From positions 1 to 64,000 of the forward strand of contig JAGVGM010000349.1 in NCBI GenBank assembly GCA_020057065.1: DNA of 64,000 nt, in the 5' to 3' direction. The stretch is from Thermodesulfovibrionia bacterium (GTDB taxonomy: Bacteria > Nitrospirota > Thermodesulfovibrionia > UBA6902). The stretch's first letter is position 1. Every line of letters starts with the position of its first letter. The position numbers were made by a program, and so were the translations under genes. The notes beneath the pieces are model-generated. The model made no database searches, had not been told where the DNA came from, and saw nothing but the letters and a program-made list of their open reading frames with translations. Below, one piece after another: positions 1-11,200 of the stretch.

Positions 1-2091
1 GGATGGAGTGACTGGGGCGTATGCTCGGCAGAATGCGGAGGCGGCACACAGGCAAGGACGTGTACTAATCCTGCTCCTGCGAATGGTGGCGCTGATTGTA
101 TAGGTTCAAATCAGCAGGCATGCAATGAACAGGCATGTCCTGTGGTGTGTTTGACCAATAATGATTGCGATAATGACTTTTATTGTCAAAAAGATGAAGG
201 TAGCTGCAACAGTACCGGAGTGTGCATTGGAAAATCTACAGATTGTCCAATAAGTAGCGATCCTGTATGCGGATGTGATGGAGTGACCTATCTGAATCTA
301 TGTTACGCTGAGGCTGCAGGTATTTCTATAGCTAAAAGCGGCGAGTGTAATACTAAACCGGTTGCTGATGCAGGTTCTGATAAAAATGTAATAACCGGAC
401 AGCCGGTTACCCTGGATGGCAGTAACAGTTTTGATCCTGATCAGGACTTAATAACATTCTTATGGTCATTCATGGAAGTGCCTGCCGGAAGCGGTATCAA
501 TGATTTATCACTTTCTGATCCGGCAAGTCCTCAGCCGATGTTTACTCCGGATATTAATGGAACGTACAGATTGAAGCTGATCGTAAATGACGGGGCGCTT
601 GACAGTGACCCGGATGAAGTAGAAATTATTTCCAGTATGCCTAATGTAGCGCCAAATGCCGACACAGGCACTGACCAGAATGCATTCACCGGAACAGCCG
701 TGTATCTCGATGGCAGTGAGAGCAGTGACCCTGATAACGGGCCGCAGCCATTGTCTTATCTGTGGAGCTTTTTTGATATGCCATCGGGAAGTAATTTAAG
801 TGACAATGATATAGCTGACAGAAATAAGGCTATAGCGAACTTTGTCCCGGATGCTGACGGGACATATGTTCTCAGACTTACAGTGAGCGACGGTGACGCT
901 TCATCAAGTGATGACACAGCGGTCAAAGCCTCTGCTCGCAATGTGGCTCCAAATGCAAATGCCGGGGCTGATATTGAGATACTGTTAGGCCAGACTGCTG
1001 TCCTTGACGGTTCGGCAAGCAATGATCCTGATAACGGGCCCGGTGCGCTTAGTTATCTTTGGAGTTTTGTCGCAGTGGGAGGCGGCAGTTCTTTGACCAA
1101 TGGAGACATTGTTTCTCCTGATACGGCAACACCTTCCTTTACACCGGATGCAGCCGGAACCTATGTGCTGGAATTAAAGGTAAACGACGGCGAGGCTTCG
1201 GCTTATGATAATGTTTCAGTGACAGCAAAAGATGATTGCCCGAATGATCCGAACAAGACAGAGCCTGGAATATGCGGCTGCGGTGTGGCAGATACAGATT
1301 CTGATAATGACGGTATAGCAGACTGTCAGGATGCATGTCCTGATACCCCTGCCAATGAAACAGCGGATGAGAATGGATGTTCTGCAAGGCAGATCGATAA
1401 TGACAAAGATGGATACACAGAAATTCAGGGCGACTGCGATGACAATAATGAAGGGATCAATCCTGCTGCCTCTGACAATAATTGTAACGGAGTTGACGAA
1501 AATTGCAATGGAACATCTGACGAAGATTATGTATCAACACAGAATACCTGCGGAACAGGAGCTTGTCAGTCATCAGGCCAGTTGCTCTGTCAGGCCGGTG
1601 TTATAATTGATACCTGCGAGCCCGGCGCTCCTCAGCAGGAAGGACCAATTAACAGTCCTACCTGCAGTGACACCATAGACAATGACTGCGATGGTCTCAC
1701 TGATAATAAAGACTCAGATTGTATGTCTGATATACAATTACCTGACCTTACAGGCAAATGGACTTTTCTGACATCAAAGAAACTTGAAACCAGGCATAAC
1801 ATTCGCTGGATCGTGCATGGAAAACTTAGAGTTACAAATCAGGGCAACAAACATGCAGTATCTTTTATGATCAAATATTATTTTGTGCCTCTTGGGGATG
1901 GAAGTCCTAAACTTCTCAAAAAGAGAGTTATCAAAAAACTTCACGCAGGTGATTCTGCCAATATAGTTTTCAATGACACGTTTATGAATAATTCATCAGA
2001 AGCTGGCTATATACTTGCTGTAATTGATGCTGGTAACGATGTAGTTGAAAGCAATGAAGACAACAATGATGTTTTAAGTGACTTGTTTTAA
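1..2091 (+). CDS. Secreted multidomain protein, 5'-truncated by the window: TSP1-like, Kazal-like, PKD-like x3, TSP3/MopE-type repeats, C-terminal CARDB-like domain
   Basis: Frame 1 is open from base 1 ([21 protein letters not shown] = TSP1-like), upstream of the listed start at 142; Kazal-like [23 protein letters not shown]-like repeats [47 protein letters not shown]. Confidence 0.85.
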   Translation, partial: GWSDWGVCSAECGGGTQARTCTNPAPANGGADCIGSNQQACNEQACPVVCLTNNDCDNDFYCQKDEGSCNSTGVCIGKSTDCPISSDPVCGCDGVTYLNLCYAEAAGISIAKSGECNTKPVADAGSDKNVITGQPVTLDGSNSFDPDQDLITFLWSFMEVPAGSGINDLSLSDPASPQPMFTPDINGTYRLKLIVNDGALDSDPDEVEIISSMPNVAPNADTGTDQNAFTGTAVYLDGSESSDPDNGPQPLSYLWSFFDMPSGSNLSDNDIADRNKAIANFVPDADGTYVLRLTVSDGDASSSDDTAVKASARNVAPNANAGADIEILLGQTAVLDGSASNDPDNGPGALSYLWSFVAVGGGSSLTNGDIVSPDTATPSFTPDAAGTYVLELKVNDGEASAYDNVSVTAKDDCPNDPNKTEPGICGCGVADTDSDNDGIADCQDACPDTPANETADENGCSARQIDNDKDGYTEIQGDCDDNNEGINPAASDNNCNGVDENCNGTSDEDYVSTQNTCGTGACQSSGQLLCQAGVIIDTCEPGAPQQEGPINSPTCSDTIDNDCDGLTDNKDSDCMSDIQLPDLTGKWTFLTSKKLETRHNIRWIVHGKLRVTNQGNKHAVSFMIKYYFVPLGDGSPKLLKKRVIKKLHAGDSANIVFNDTFMNNSSEAGYILAVIDAGNDVVESNEDNNDVLSDLF

Positions 2092-2153
2092 GTGATAGTG
2101 CAGAGGAAAGAACTGGCAAGTCCGGTTAGGCTATTGCAGTATTAGCCAAGACG

Positions 2154-2193
2154 ATCCTCCTGGTGGCTTGAGGGTATGAGCCATCAGGAGGAT
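2154..2193. terminator. Strong hairpin downstream of the first CDS (possible terminator, no clear U-tract)
   Basis: ATCCTCCTGGTGGCT ... AGCCATCAGGAGGAT, 15-bp stem with one G:U-type mismatch. Confidence 0.5.
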
Positions 2194-2431
2194 AACATTT
2201 AGTGCTCATTGATCAGGGTTTCTTTTAAATGATTTTTGTCATTGACACGAAAATCCCCCTCTTTGGCAAAGAGGGGCCAAGGGAGATTTTTTGAATAATG
2301 TCATTCCCGCTTGTCGGGAATAGAGTCCCTTTTATCTTTTAGGTCTGTGGTTAACACCTATTGAGAGTGATTAGATGAGCTTCGGAAAATATAGACAGCG
2401 CTTTTCAGCGCTGCGGGTGGGAAAAAGATTA

Positions 2432-2677
2432 CTATTTGAAGATATCGTAGTTGTAAATTTGATTATGATGTCCAATGAAACGGAGTTCCGAGAGGGATTC
2501 TCTTTTTGTAACACGTCCCTTTTTATGGTCTTCCTCCGAGAGATCAAGAAGTCTGAAGAATTCCTTTCTGTAAATGCCGGCTGCATCACAGAAAGTTTCA
2601 AAAGTCTCTTTGTTTATTTCCATGTAAATGCTTGTAGGAGTTTTTTTTGTTATTGTTGCTTTAAGTTTTGGTTTCAT
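2432..2677 (-). pseudogene. Antitoxin::RelE-like toxin deletion fusion
   Basis: N-terminal part matches the 30963-31169 antitoxin; after SLSEL it continues as RFIGHHNQIYNYDIFK, the C-terminus of the RelE-like ORF at 30726-30962. Confidence 0.75.
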
Positions 2678-2962
2678 AAGAGTGATGCCTCTTTTTCAAA
2701 TATGGTTAGACTTAATATAGCATAAATTCGCAGAGCTGTAAAAGCCTTGCGAATCCCCCCTCTTTGGAAAAGAGGCAAGGGGAAATTTTAAGAATAGGCC
2801 TTTTCGTGAGGGCCAATGGTGAGAAATATTATGGTGTTTGAATCTGATTCTTTACATATTTCCGGAGAGCAGTTTACAAACTTCCGGAACTTTCTTGCGC
2901 GGCATTCGCAGACTGAGAAGATGACTTTGACCCCTTTTTAAAAAGGTGGAGGCAAAAAGGAC

Positions 2963-3379
2963 TTACTTGGAAATGAGTTTCAGACATTTATCAGCGGTTA
3001 AAACTTTAAAGGGCAAATTGGGATTGCGGCTCAGGAAGTGCCGGTTCTCGGTGACGAGTACATCAGCGCCTACCCATTCGGCGTATGCCGCGATAAAGGC
3101 ATCAGCAGTTTTAAGCCCTTTGCGTTCGTATTTGAAAGCTATCTCAAAAGGTACAAAAAAATCTTCATCAATAGAGGCTGCTTCATTGATGAAGATTATG
3201 AATTCACAGAGAGATACTGGAAGTAAATTGCGTTTTACTTCTTCGAATATTGTTCGGGGAATATGGATGGTATACGCGTGTTTTGATTCAAACAGTTTTT
3301 CCAGTAACCTTAAAGATGAATCCGCCTTTGCCGGACCAAAGGCAAATATATATTCATTGGAATCAACGACGAGCCGCAA
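2963..3379 (-). CDS. PIN-domain (VapC-like) putative toxin
   Basis: VVDSNEYIFAF..., ADAFIAAYAEWVGADVLVTENRHF acidic PIN-like motifs; TTG start overlapping the upstream small ORF. Confidence 0.7.
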   Translation of the reverse strand: MRLVVDSNEYIFAFGPAKADSSLRLLEKLFESKHAYTIHIPRTIFEEVKRNLLPVSLCEFIIFINEAASIDEDFFVPFEIAFKYERKGLKTADAFIAAYAEWVGADVLVTENRHFLSRNPNLPFKVLTADKCLKLISK

Positions 3380-3536
3380 GTTTTTCTTCCCAGATTTCTT
3401 CCCTTGTTTTACGAAGTTGCTTGATGACTTCTTCTTTACTCATCGTAAAAATAGGGGAAGGATTTTTTGCGATGCTTTTTCTAAGCTTTTCAAGAAGCTT
3501 TTTTGCTCGTTTGGGATCAGCTTTTTTACTTTTCAT
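3363..3536 (-). CDS. Small putative antitoxin partner of the PIN protein (not in the ORF track)
   Basis: 57 codons MKSKKADPKRAKKLLEKLRKSIAKNPSPIFTMSKEEVIKQLRKTREEIWEEKLAARR; overlaps the toxin start by 17 nt; homologous to 31693-31857. Confidence 0.65.
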   Translation of the reverse strand: MKSKKADPKRAKKLLEKLRKSIAKNPSPIFTMSKEEVIKQLRKTREEIWEEKLAARR

Positions 3537-3587
3537 AATTTATCACCTCAATTTAAATTTACAGGAGAATTGAGATATTGTCAAACA

Positions 3588-3791
3588 TTAATTCCCCTCT
3601 ATCAAGAGGGGGCAGGGGTGTGTTCCAATGAGTTCTCCGACGAGAAGCTCACTTTTGCAGTTTGTGTATGGGGCTATTGACAAGAGTTGTATCTTTTTAA
3701 GAAGAAGTTTTTTGAGATGGCGGTATTTTTTCGCCTGTTTAAGAAATTCAGGAGTGAAATATGGTTTATAAATTTTCAAATACCTCGTCAA
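3588..3791 (-). pseudogene. RelE/ParE-like toxin, C-terminus apparently replaced by a dispersed repeat
   Basis: FTPEFLKQAKKYRHLKKLLLKKI RelE-like start; ends ...IGTHPCPLLIEGN within the repeat CCCCTCTATCAAGAGGGGGCAGGGGTGTG, also found near 31922. Confidence 0.55.
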
Positions 3792-3984
3792 GGGACAGCA
3801 AATTAGTCTTATGGCGCAATTGCTGCTTTGCCCGTTTGATGGACTGTGTTAATTCCTTGCTCGACATTATTTTTAAGGTCTCAGTTATGCGTTTCCAGTC
3901 TTCAAGGCTTACCACTACAGATTTTGGTTTGCCTTCCGGCGAGGTTATGTATTCAACTTTTGGCAGTTCAAGTGCTTTTAACAT
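3766..3984 (-). CDS. Phd/YefM-type antitoxin
   Basis: VEYITSPEGKPKSVVVSLEDWKRITETLKIMSS; overlaps the downstream toxin-like ORF. Confidence 0.65.
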   Translation of the reverse strand: MLKALELPKVEYITSPEGKPKSVVVSLEDWKRITETLKIMSSKELTQSIKRAKQQLRHKTNLLSLDEVFENL

Positions 3985-4120
3985 AATTAAATCTCCTTTT
4001 ACTAAAATTTAGCATAAGGATATTCAGGCTGTCAAAGAAGTGGAAACGGTTGTCATTCCCACAAGCTTGTCCCCGAAGGCAGTAATCGGGGAACGGGAAT
4101 ATTTACGTAATGAATTCAAA

Positions 4121-4342
4121 CTATATTAAACGATTGAGATGTGAGACATTTCTCATTTGAAGAATATCATCGCTGAGTTTGTGAGGAGGCTTCATATAGC
4201 TATCAAGTATTTTGCAGGCATCAGTAACAGACGCCTTTTTTATATGGAGGGAAGCCTTTAACTCAGCTAACTTTATTTTGTATTCAATGAATGAAGAAAA
4301 AGGGAGAAAAGAATGATCCAGGGTTTTTTTAGCAGTTTTCAT
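4121..4342 (-). CDS. Small hypothetical protein
   Basis: 73-aa ORF with an SD-like GAGGTAATG just upstream. Confidence 0.35.
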   Translation of the reverse strand: MKTAKKTLDHSFLPFSSFIEYKIKLAELKASLHIKKASVTDACKILDSYMKPPHKLSDDILQMRNVSHLNRLI

Positions 4343-4475
4343 AACATTACCTCTTTTTTAAAAGATTTTAGTTGTGTGCAAGATAACTTAAATTTAATGG
4401 AACAGTGCAATGATTGTCAAATTTATTAAGGAACTGGATTCCGCTGCTTTGACACTATACTTTAAGTGGATTAGC

Positions 4476-6989
4476 ATGAAAAGGGAAATCACAATTTTCG
4501 TTGGTGTATTATTTTTCTTGGCTGCATCAACCGTTTTTGCCTCAGGGACGATCCAGCTTCCCCAGACCGGGCAGACCAAATGTTATGACACCGCGGGAAC
4601 AGAGATCGATTGCGCCGGTACCGGGCAGGATGGTGAGATACGAGCCGGTGTCGCATGGCCTAACCCCAGATATCAGACAACATACTGCAACAACTTAGGC
4701 CCCTGTGCGGACCAGACCTCCGACTGTGACAACAGCCAGATTTCAGATATCATTACCGATAATCTTACAGGGTTGATATGGCCGCGATACCAGTTGATCA
4801 TCAGCGGCATTGGATCGCTTAGTTGGGACTCAGCTATTGACGCGGCCAATAACCTGAACGTATGCGGCTACACGGATTGGATAATCCCGAACATCAATGA
4901 ACTTGAAAGCAGATTAGACGCGGGTGCGCTGGCTGGCACTGGAGGCGGTGGATTATGGTCGTCTTCCAAAAATAATACAAAGGCTGTCCAGTCTATGTGG
5001 ACTGCTAATCTCAATACGGGCCAGGTGGGGCGTTACACACGGATCGGCAGTGCATGGCCTGCTTTGCCGGTGCGTATAACGCGCGTAGCAGCTCCGGCAG
5101 AAGTATGGAAGACCGGGCATACTGTCAGCTATAAAGCAGGAGACGACGGGGATGTGAAAGCAGGCGTTGCATGGCCGGCGCCGAGATTCATCTACAACGG
5201 AAACGGAATAGTTACAGATGAGCTTACAGGCCTGGTTTGGCTCAAGGACGGCAACTGCATGAAGACAAAATATCCCGGATATGATAACGATGCCACTGCC
5301 GGAGACGGCAAGGTCACATGGCAGCATGGCCTGGATTTTATAAAGGACATAAACAACGGACTATACCCCGGCTGCGACGGAGGATACCATGATTGGCGGA
5401 TGCCGAACAGAAAGGAGATAAGAAGCCTGATCGATTACTCAAGAGGCCTTCCTGCTTTACCATCAGGTAATCCCTTCATAAATGCATCATTCAATGTATA
5501 TTGGACCTCAACTACAGCGGGTGACCGGAACAAGGCATTTGTGATTGATATGCTTGAAGGGTATTTGTATACTTTAGAAGAATCGACTTTCGTGCAAACT
5601 ACAAAAGACAAAAGCTATGCAGTCTGGCCGGTGCGCACAGGCCCGGCGGTTACGTTAGTCGATTATGATTATTATTGTGATAATGACGCTGATGGATATT
5701 TCAGCAAAGTGATTTCCGGCACCTGCGGAGGCAGCGGCTGTGAGCCTGCCGGCTGCCAGTTAACTCCGGGAGATGACTGTAATAACACCGATGCGGGTAT
5801 ACATCCCGGCGCGGAAGATAAGAACTGCAATGGCATCGATGAAAACTGCTCAGGACGGGCAGATGAAGATTATCCTGCTGTGTATACCTCTTGCGGGACA
5901 GGTATGTGTGCAGCAGGTGGCTGGGTAATTTGCTATCAGGGTGCAGTTGTTGAACAGCAGTGCGTTCCCGGGACGCCGCAGGTCGAGGGTCCAATAGGAG
6001 ATATCACATGTGAAGACCAATATGATAACGACTGTGATGGATTGTATGACACAGGCGACCCTGATTGTAATGCTGATATTGACTCTGATGGTATCCCAAG
6101 TGACGGCGACGGCAGCGGTATTGCAGGCGATTCCCCATGCTCAGTATGGAACAGTACTAACTGTGACGATAACTGTATGTATGTGCCGAACACCGATCAG
6201 GCAGACTCAGACTTTGACGCAGTTGGAGATGCGTGCGACAACTGTCCCGGTTACTCCAGTTGGAACCAGACTGACACAGACAATGACGGTATCGGCGATG
6301 TATGCGATACAGATGCAGACAATGACGGTCTGACAAATAGCGAGGAAACAGCTCTTGGTACAGACCCGTTGAAAGCTGATACAGACGGAGATGGATACAC
6401 TGACAAAGTAGAAGTTGACGCAGGCAGTAACCCTCTCAATCCATTATCCAAACCAATAAGTATTCCCATCAATCTTAAGAAAGGCTTCAACCTTATCAGC
6501 TCTCCTGCAAATACAAATATAAATGCCTTCACATACTTAAGTGTAATAGACGCCAACGGGACAAAGGTGGAGAAGATAGAGAGATATAACAGGACAGGTG
6601 GGATCGTGCAGACAGCATTTTTTAATGAAAATGGAATTGCAAGCGGAGATAACTTTCCGCTGATCGCAGGTGAGGGGCTTGTAATTTATCTGAAAGAAGA
6701 TATGGATATAGGACTCTCACAGAATAACTGCCCTGCATTTAATCTAAAGACAAGTGTTAACTGGGCAGGCACACCATGCCAGACAGCGAATGCATCAGCC
6801 TTCACATTGCTCAAGGCAATAGGTGATGAGACATTTGTTTCAAGCATTCAAAGGTACAATACCGGCACAGGCAAATTTGAAACAGCAGGTTATCTTAACG
6901 GTCAACCTGTTGGAGTTGACTTCCAGATCAAGGCAGGGGAGGGATATTTTATTTACATGAAGCAGGAGGTGACGGGGTTTCAGCCATGA
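4476..6989 (+). CDS. Secreted protein: signal peptide, two DUF1566 (Lcl-like) domains, MopE/TSP3 repeats, shared C-terminal module
   Basis: MKREITIFVGVLFFLAASTVFA signal peptide (preferred over the listed start 4410); TDNLTGLIW...WRMPNRKEIRSLIDYS...YWTSTT...WPVR; ends [17 protein letters not shown]. Confidence 0.9.
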   Translation: MKREITIFVGVLFFLAASTVFASGTIQLPQTGQTKCYDTAGTEIDCAGTGQDGEIRAGVAWPNPRYQTTYCNNLGPCADQTSDCDNSQISDIITDNLTGLIWPRYQLIISGIGSLSWDSAIDAANNLNVCGYTDWIIPNINELESRLDAGALAGTGGGGLWSSSKNNTKAVQSMWTANLNTGQVGRYTRIGSAWPALPVRITRVAAPAEVWKTGHTVSYKAGDDGDVKAGVAWPAPRFIYNGNGIVTDELTGLVWLKDGNCMKTKYPGYDNDATAGDGKVTWQHGLDFIKDINNGLYPGCDGGYHDWRMPNRKEIRSLIDYSRGLPALPSGNPFINASFNVYWTSTTAGDRNKAFVIDMLEGYLYTLEESTFVQTTKDKSYAVWPVRTGPAVTLVDYDYYCDNDADGYFSKVISGTCGGSGCEPAGCQLTPGDDCNNTDAGIHPGAEDKNCNGIDENCSGRADEDYPAVYTSCGTGMCAAGGWVICYQGAVVEQQCVPGTPQVEGPIGDITCEDQYDNDCDGLYDTGDPDCNADIDSDGIPSDGDGSGIAGDSPCSVWNSTNCDDNCMYVPNTDQADSDFDAVGDACDNCPGYSSWNQTDTDNDGIGDVCDTDADNDGLTNSEETALGTDPLKADTDGDGYTDKVEVDAGSNPLNPLSKPISIPINLKKGFNLISSPANTNINAFTYLSVIDANGTKVEKIERYNRTGGIVQTAFFNENGIASGDNFPLIAGEGLVIYLKEDMDIGLSQNNCPAFNLKTSVNWAGTPCQTANASAFTLLKAIGDETFVSSIQRYNTGTGKFETAGYLNGQPVGVDFQIKAGEGYFIYMKQEVTGFQP

Positions 6990-6998
6990 GAATTCAAA

Positions 6999-7075
6999 AA
7001 AGACAGTTACGAGTTGCGAGTTGCGGGAAAGATGCAGGATGTAACAAGGTTGAAGCCGTAGCGATGAAGCGCGGA
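6999..7075 (+). repeat. 3'-spacer composite with heptamers and a tail scar
   Basis: GTTACGAGTTGCGAGTTGCGGG then CAGGATGTAACAAGGTTGAAGCCGTAG. Confidence 0.8.
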
Positions 7076-7265
7076 AGCGGGGAAGGTGTATGGAAAATGG
7101 GGTAAGGGGTATGGGAGCAACAGTGGCACAGAGCATAAGCTCAGAAGTTAGAAAAACAGAAACTGATATAAAAAGGCAAGTGAGTTTAAATAATTATGAG
7201 ATTTGGTTCTGATATATTCGAGAAATAAAAATGTAAACAATTAAATCTAAGGAGGAGGTAAGAAA

Positions 7266-8219
7266 ATGAAAACAAATACTTGGAAGAGAGGAATGGTTTT
7301 GATCTCAGTTGTAGCCGCGATAGTAATGGCTATGGCTGGAATAAGCATTGCAGCCACTATCTGTGTCAACAAGACAGGAGAAGGAGGTTGTTATACAGCT
7401 ATTCAATCTGCAATTAATGCCGCAACTTATGGTGATACAGTTAAAGTAGCACAGGGTTCTTATTCCGGAAATTTAACAATCAGCGGGAAGAATATTAAAT
7501 TGATTGGCGGTGACCCCTCAAGCACAACAATACAAGGGACAAGCAGTGTGATTACAATAAGCGGTGTGTATAGTAGCGGTTCAAACGAGGTGGAAATTGC
7601 AGGTTTTAGTATTATAGGAGGAGCCAATTATGGCATTTATCTTAATTCTGATTCAGTAAAAGCAAAAATACATAACAATTTAATTGTAAACAATACAATA
7701 GGTATTTATGCAACCTTGGATTCTCAAGCTGATATATATAATAATGTTATTGCTTATAATTCAGGCGATGGAATAGATACAACGTCAGGCGGTACTTCAA
7801 GCCCAATACTTACAGTATCTAACAACATAATTACAAGTAACGTTGGTTTCGGGATAGATGATAATTATGGGATAGTTACTGCTTTCAATAATAATTTATG
7901 TTGTAATACAGGTGGTACTTCTGACGGTATTGCAAGTGTAACCGGCACGATCACTGACCCCCCCGATTTTTTAAATGCAGGCAGCGGTAATTATCGTCTC
8001 GCTACGCTTTCCCCCAGTATAAATAAAGGACGCCCCATTGCGGCAGACAACGACCCGGATGGCACTCGCAACGATCAGGGCGCTTATGGCGGGCCGTTTG
8101 CCGCTGCCTTCTGGCCCTATCCCACAGGTGGGCCTGTTATCACAGAACTTTCAGTAACGCCAAGCTCTGTGCCTCAGGGCGGTACTATTACTATCAGGGC
8201 AACAGGAGAGATACGGTAA
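7266..8219 (+). CDS. Secreted right-handed beta-helix protein, probably truncated
   Basis: Signal peptide; CVNKTGEGGCYTAIQSAINAATYGDTVKVAQGSYSGNLTI; ends abruptly inside SVTPSSVPQGGTITIRATG. Confidence 0.75.
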   Translation: MKTNTWKRGMVLISVVAAIVMAMAGISIAATICVNKTGEGGCYTAIQSAINAATYGDTVKVAQGSYSGNLTISGKNIKLIGGDPSSTTIQGTSSVITISGVYSSGSNEVEIAGFSIIGGANYGIYLNSDSVKAKIHNNLIVNNTIGIYATLDSQADIYNNVIAYNSGDGIDTTSGGTSSPILTVSNNIITSNVGFGIDDNYGIVTAFNNNLCCNTGGTSDGIASVTGTITDPPDFLNAGSGNYRLATLSPSINKGRPIAADNDPDGTRNDQGAYGGPFAAAFWPYPTGGPVITELSVTPSSVPQGGTITIRATGEIR

Positions 8220-8278
8220 CAAATAATTAAATATACCGAATCTGGTTTTCCAATTCTTCTGGAGAATAGGTCTGAATT

Positions 8279-11200
8279 ATGTCTAATAAATTATTGACAG
8301 TTTTACTATTTACATTAATTCTGTATGGATTATGCTCTGCTGTTAATGCAGACACTATAAATCTTGCGGAATACTTCATTGACAATGACCCCGGTGAAGG
8401 GAATGGCATCCGCATTGATATTCCAATTGACGGCGGCTTTGACGGTTCAATAGAGACCGTTGAATTTTCCGTTAATACAACAGAACTCAGCGTTGGTTAT
8501 CATACTGTCTATGTCCGGATGAGAAACTTCGACGGCACATGGGGTGTTGCAAGACCATTGACAAACGATGTCTATATCCCTTCCCCATATAACTTTGAGG
8601 TTGAAGGGACAAAAACAATTTCGGCAGCAGAGTATTTTATTGACAGCGACCCTGGTGAAGGAAATGGAAAGCCTTTACCTCTAATTACAGGTGAGAATGA
8701 TATATTTGAGCTTTCTTCTGTTAGTACGTTAAATATTCCGGCGGGATTACACAATCTCTATGTGCGGGCAAAGGATAGTGACGGCAAATGGGGAATTCTG
8801 AGGCAATATACTTTTGAAGTGAGTTCACCTGATATAATCGCCGGCGCAGAATATTTTGTGGATAGTGATCCCGGTAATGATTGGAGTAAGATTGGCACAT
8901 CTCTTTTATCACTTGATGGATTGTTTGACAGTAAATTGGAGACGGCAGAAGGTTCTTCTACAACTCTTACTACAGGAATACATACCATATACGTCAGAAT
9001 GAAAGACATATATGGACGATATTCTCAGAAGCCTGTGAGCCAGGGGGTTGGGATTGGCGTACCTGTTATTTCCAATCTGATAACTCCTGTACAATCCGGC
9101 AATGGTGACGGGAAAGTTCCCCTCTCTGTAACGATCGCTGATTACAACGGAAGTCCTGTTAAAGTTAAAGTGGAATATTCAGTGAATGACGGAAGCCTAT
9201 GGAATAAAGCAACAATTGATGAAACCAGTCTGATTGCTTCTTATGGAACCCCTGTTGTCAACAATACAACTGATTATCAAATAGACAATGTCCCCACAAA
9301 CTCAGGACCAAATCAGTTGAATTTTAACTGGCTGTCGGGCTCTGACCTTTCAGGGGAAGAATATCCATCGGTGATAATACGATTCATCTTAGATAATGGC
9401 ATTAATCCGGTTTCTGCATTGATCTCTGACCCTTTATCTATCGATAATAAATCGCCTCTTGTTCCTGTGTTAATTCCTTATAGCCCTGAACCTGCATGTG
9501 ACGCAACTCCTTTGCTGGCATGGAATGCAGTCCGGGAAGCTGTTAAATATCATATTCAGATTTCGCATGGTCCTGATTTTACTTCTTTGGACACTGACCT
9601 TGTAAATATTGCTGCCAATTATTTTGTGCAATCCGTTAATCTGACTTCCGGAGTTATTTACTGGAAAGTATCTGCAATTGATGCAAAAGGAAATGAAAGT
9701 GTATTTTCATCTCCTGATTCATTTACATTAAATGCCGATATAACTGCCCCGACTGTATCCATAACCTATGGTTTATCACCTGCAACTGAGGGACAATTCC
9801 TGATAAGAGCTGTTTTCAGCGAATCCATCCAGAGTGTGCCGTTAATATCAATTGACCAACCCGGCGCTGTTGATATTGCAAATGTTCCGATGAGCGGCAG
9901 CGGGAATATGTGGACATATATGTATCAGATCCATAAGGCAGATGGCAGTGAATATATAGACGGAAGCGCTGTTGTAACTTTCACAAACGGATTTGATTGT
10001 GGCGGGAATACTAATCAGCCTGCGTTCAACAATACCTTTACGATTGATACTACTGCTCCATCCGGAACAATAATCGGTGCGGAATACTTTATCGACAATG
10101 ACCCAGGAGAAGGGGCGGGGATATTTATTACCGTGCCTGATGATGGAGCTTATAACAGTACAAAAGAAAGCGTTACCTTTGAAATTGATACGACCTATTT
10201 AGGCATCGGCAGTCACACCGTCTATCTCAGATTCAAGAATTCTGACGGCACATGGGGTGTTGCGAGACCTTTAGCGAATGACATCGTTGCAGCATCACCG
10301 CCCAATTTTAGTATTACAGGCGATTTGTATATTTCCTCGGCGGAATATTTTATAGATGAAGATCCGGGGGAAGGGAATGGTTATCCTGTACCGGTTATAG
10401 ATAACGACTTTGACGAATCTGTGGAAGATGTAGAGCTGACCGATATTGACACGTCTTATCTTGAAGCAGGTATTCATACCTTGTTTATGCGAATGAAGGA
10501 TTCAAATGGTAATTGGGGAATAGTAAGGCAATACCCCTTTGAAGTCAGTGCGCCTAATAAAATAACAGGTGCAGAATATTTTGTGGATAACGATCCCGGT
10601 AATGATTGGAGCAAGGCTGGTACGGCCCTTACACCTGTTGACGGCATGTTTAACAGCATGTCAGAAACAGCAGAAGGCAGCACTACTACACTTACTACAG
10701 GACAGCACACAATTTATGTCCGGATGAAGGATCTTTATGGCCGCTACTCAACAAGAGCATCCAGTCATGCAGTTGGAGTTGGCGGACCTGCTTTCTCTTT
10801 TAAATCCCAGCCGCAACAGCCTTTTGGGTCAAATGGTGATATACCCATAACCGTTATTGTAGAGGACTATGCAGGCGGTGATACCTATCAGATGCGTGCA
10901 GAGTATTCTTTTGATGGCAGCACATGGTTTAAGGCAACAATAAAGCCTGGAAGTCTGACAGCAACTCAGGGGAATCCTGTCTTAAATAATAGCGCAGAGT
11001 ACCAGATAGGAAGTAGTGGTGGTTATATACAGACCAGTAGTGGTACAAACCAAATTGGATTTATATGGAGTTCAGCAGTTGAGCTTGCAGGACTGGAGAC
11101 GAACGTTCAACTCCGTGTAACACTCCGGGACGGGACAGTTATAAAGGCTCAGATTCAGAGCGGAATATTTTCCCTTGACAACAATGCCCCACCGACACCC

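Noticed and set aside
2946-3680. Plus-strand ORFs 2946-3680 and 31303-32022
   Set aside because: Antisense to the PIN/antitoxin genes, which have family motifs and translational coupling on the minus strand.
4900-5640. DGR-type variable regions in the DUF1566 domains of the 4476-6989 CDS
   Set aside because: The domains are related but codons lack the NNC/NNT pattern and there is no near-identical partner to show position 1-2 bias.
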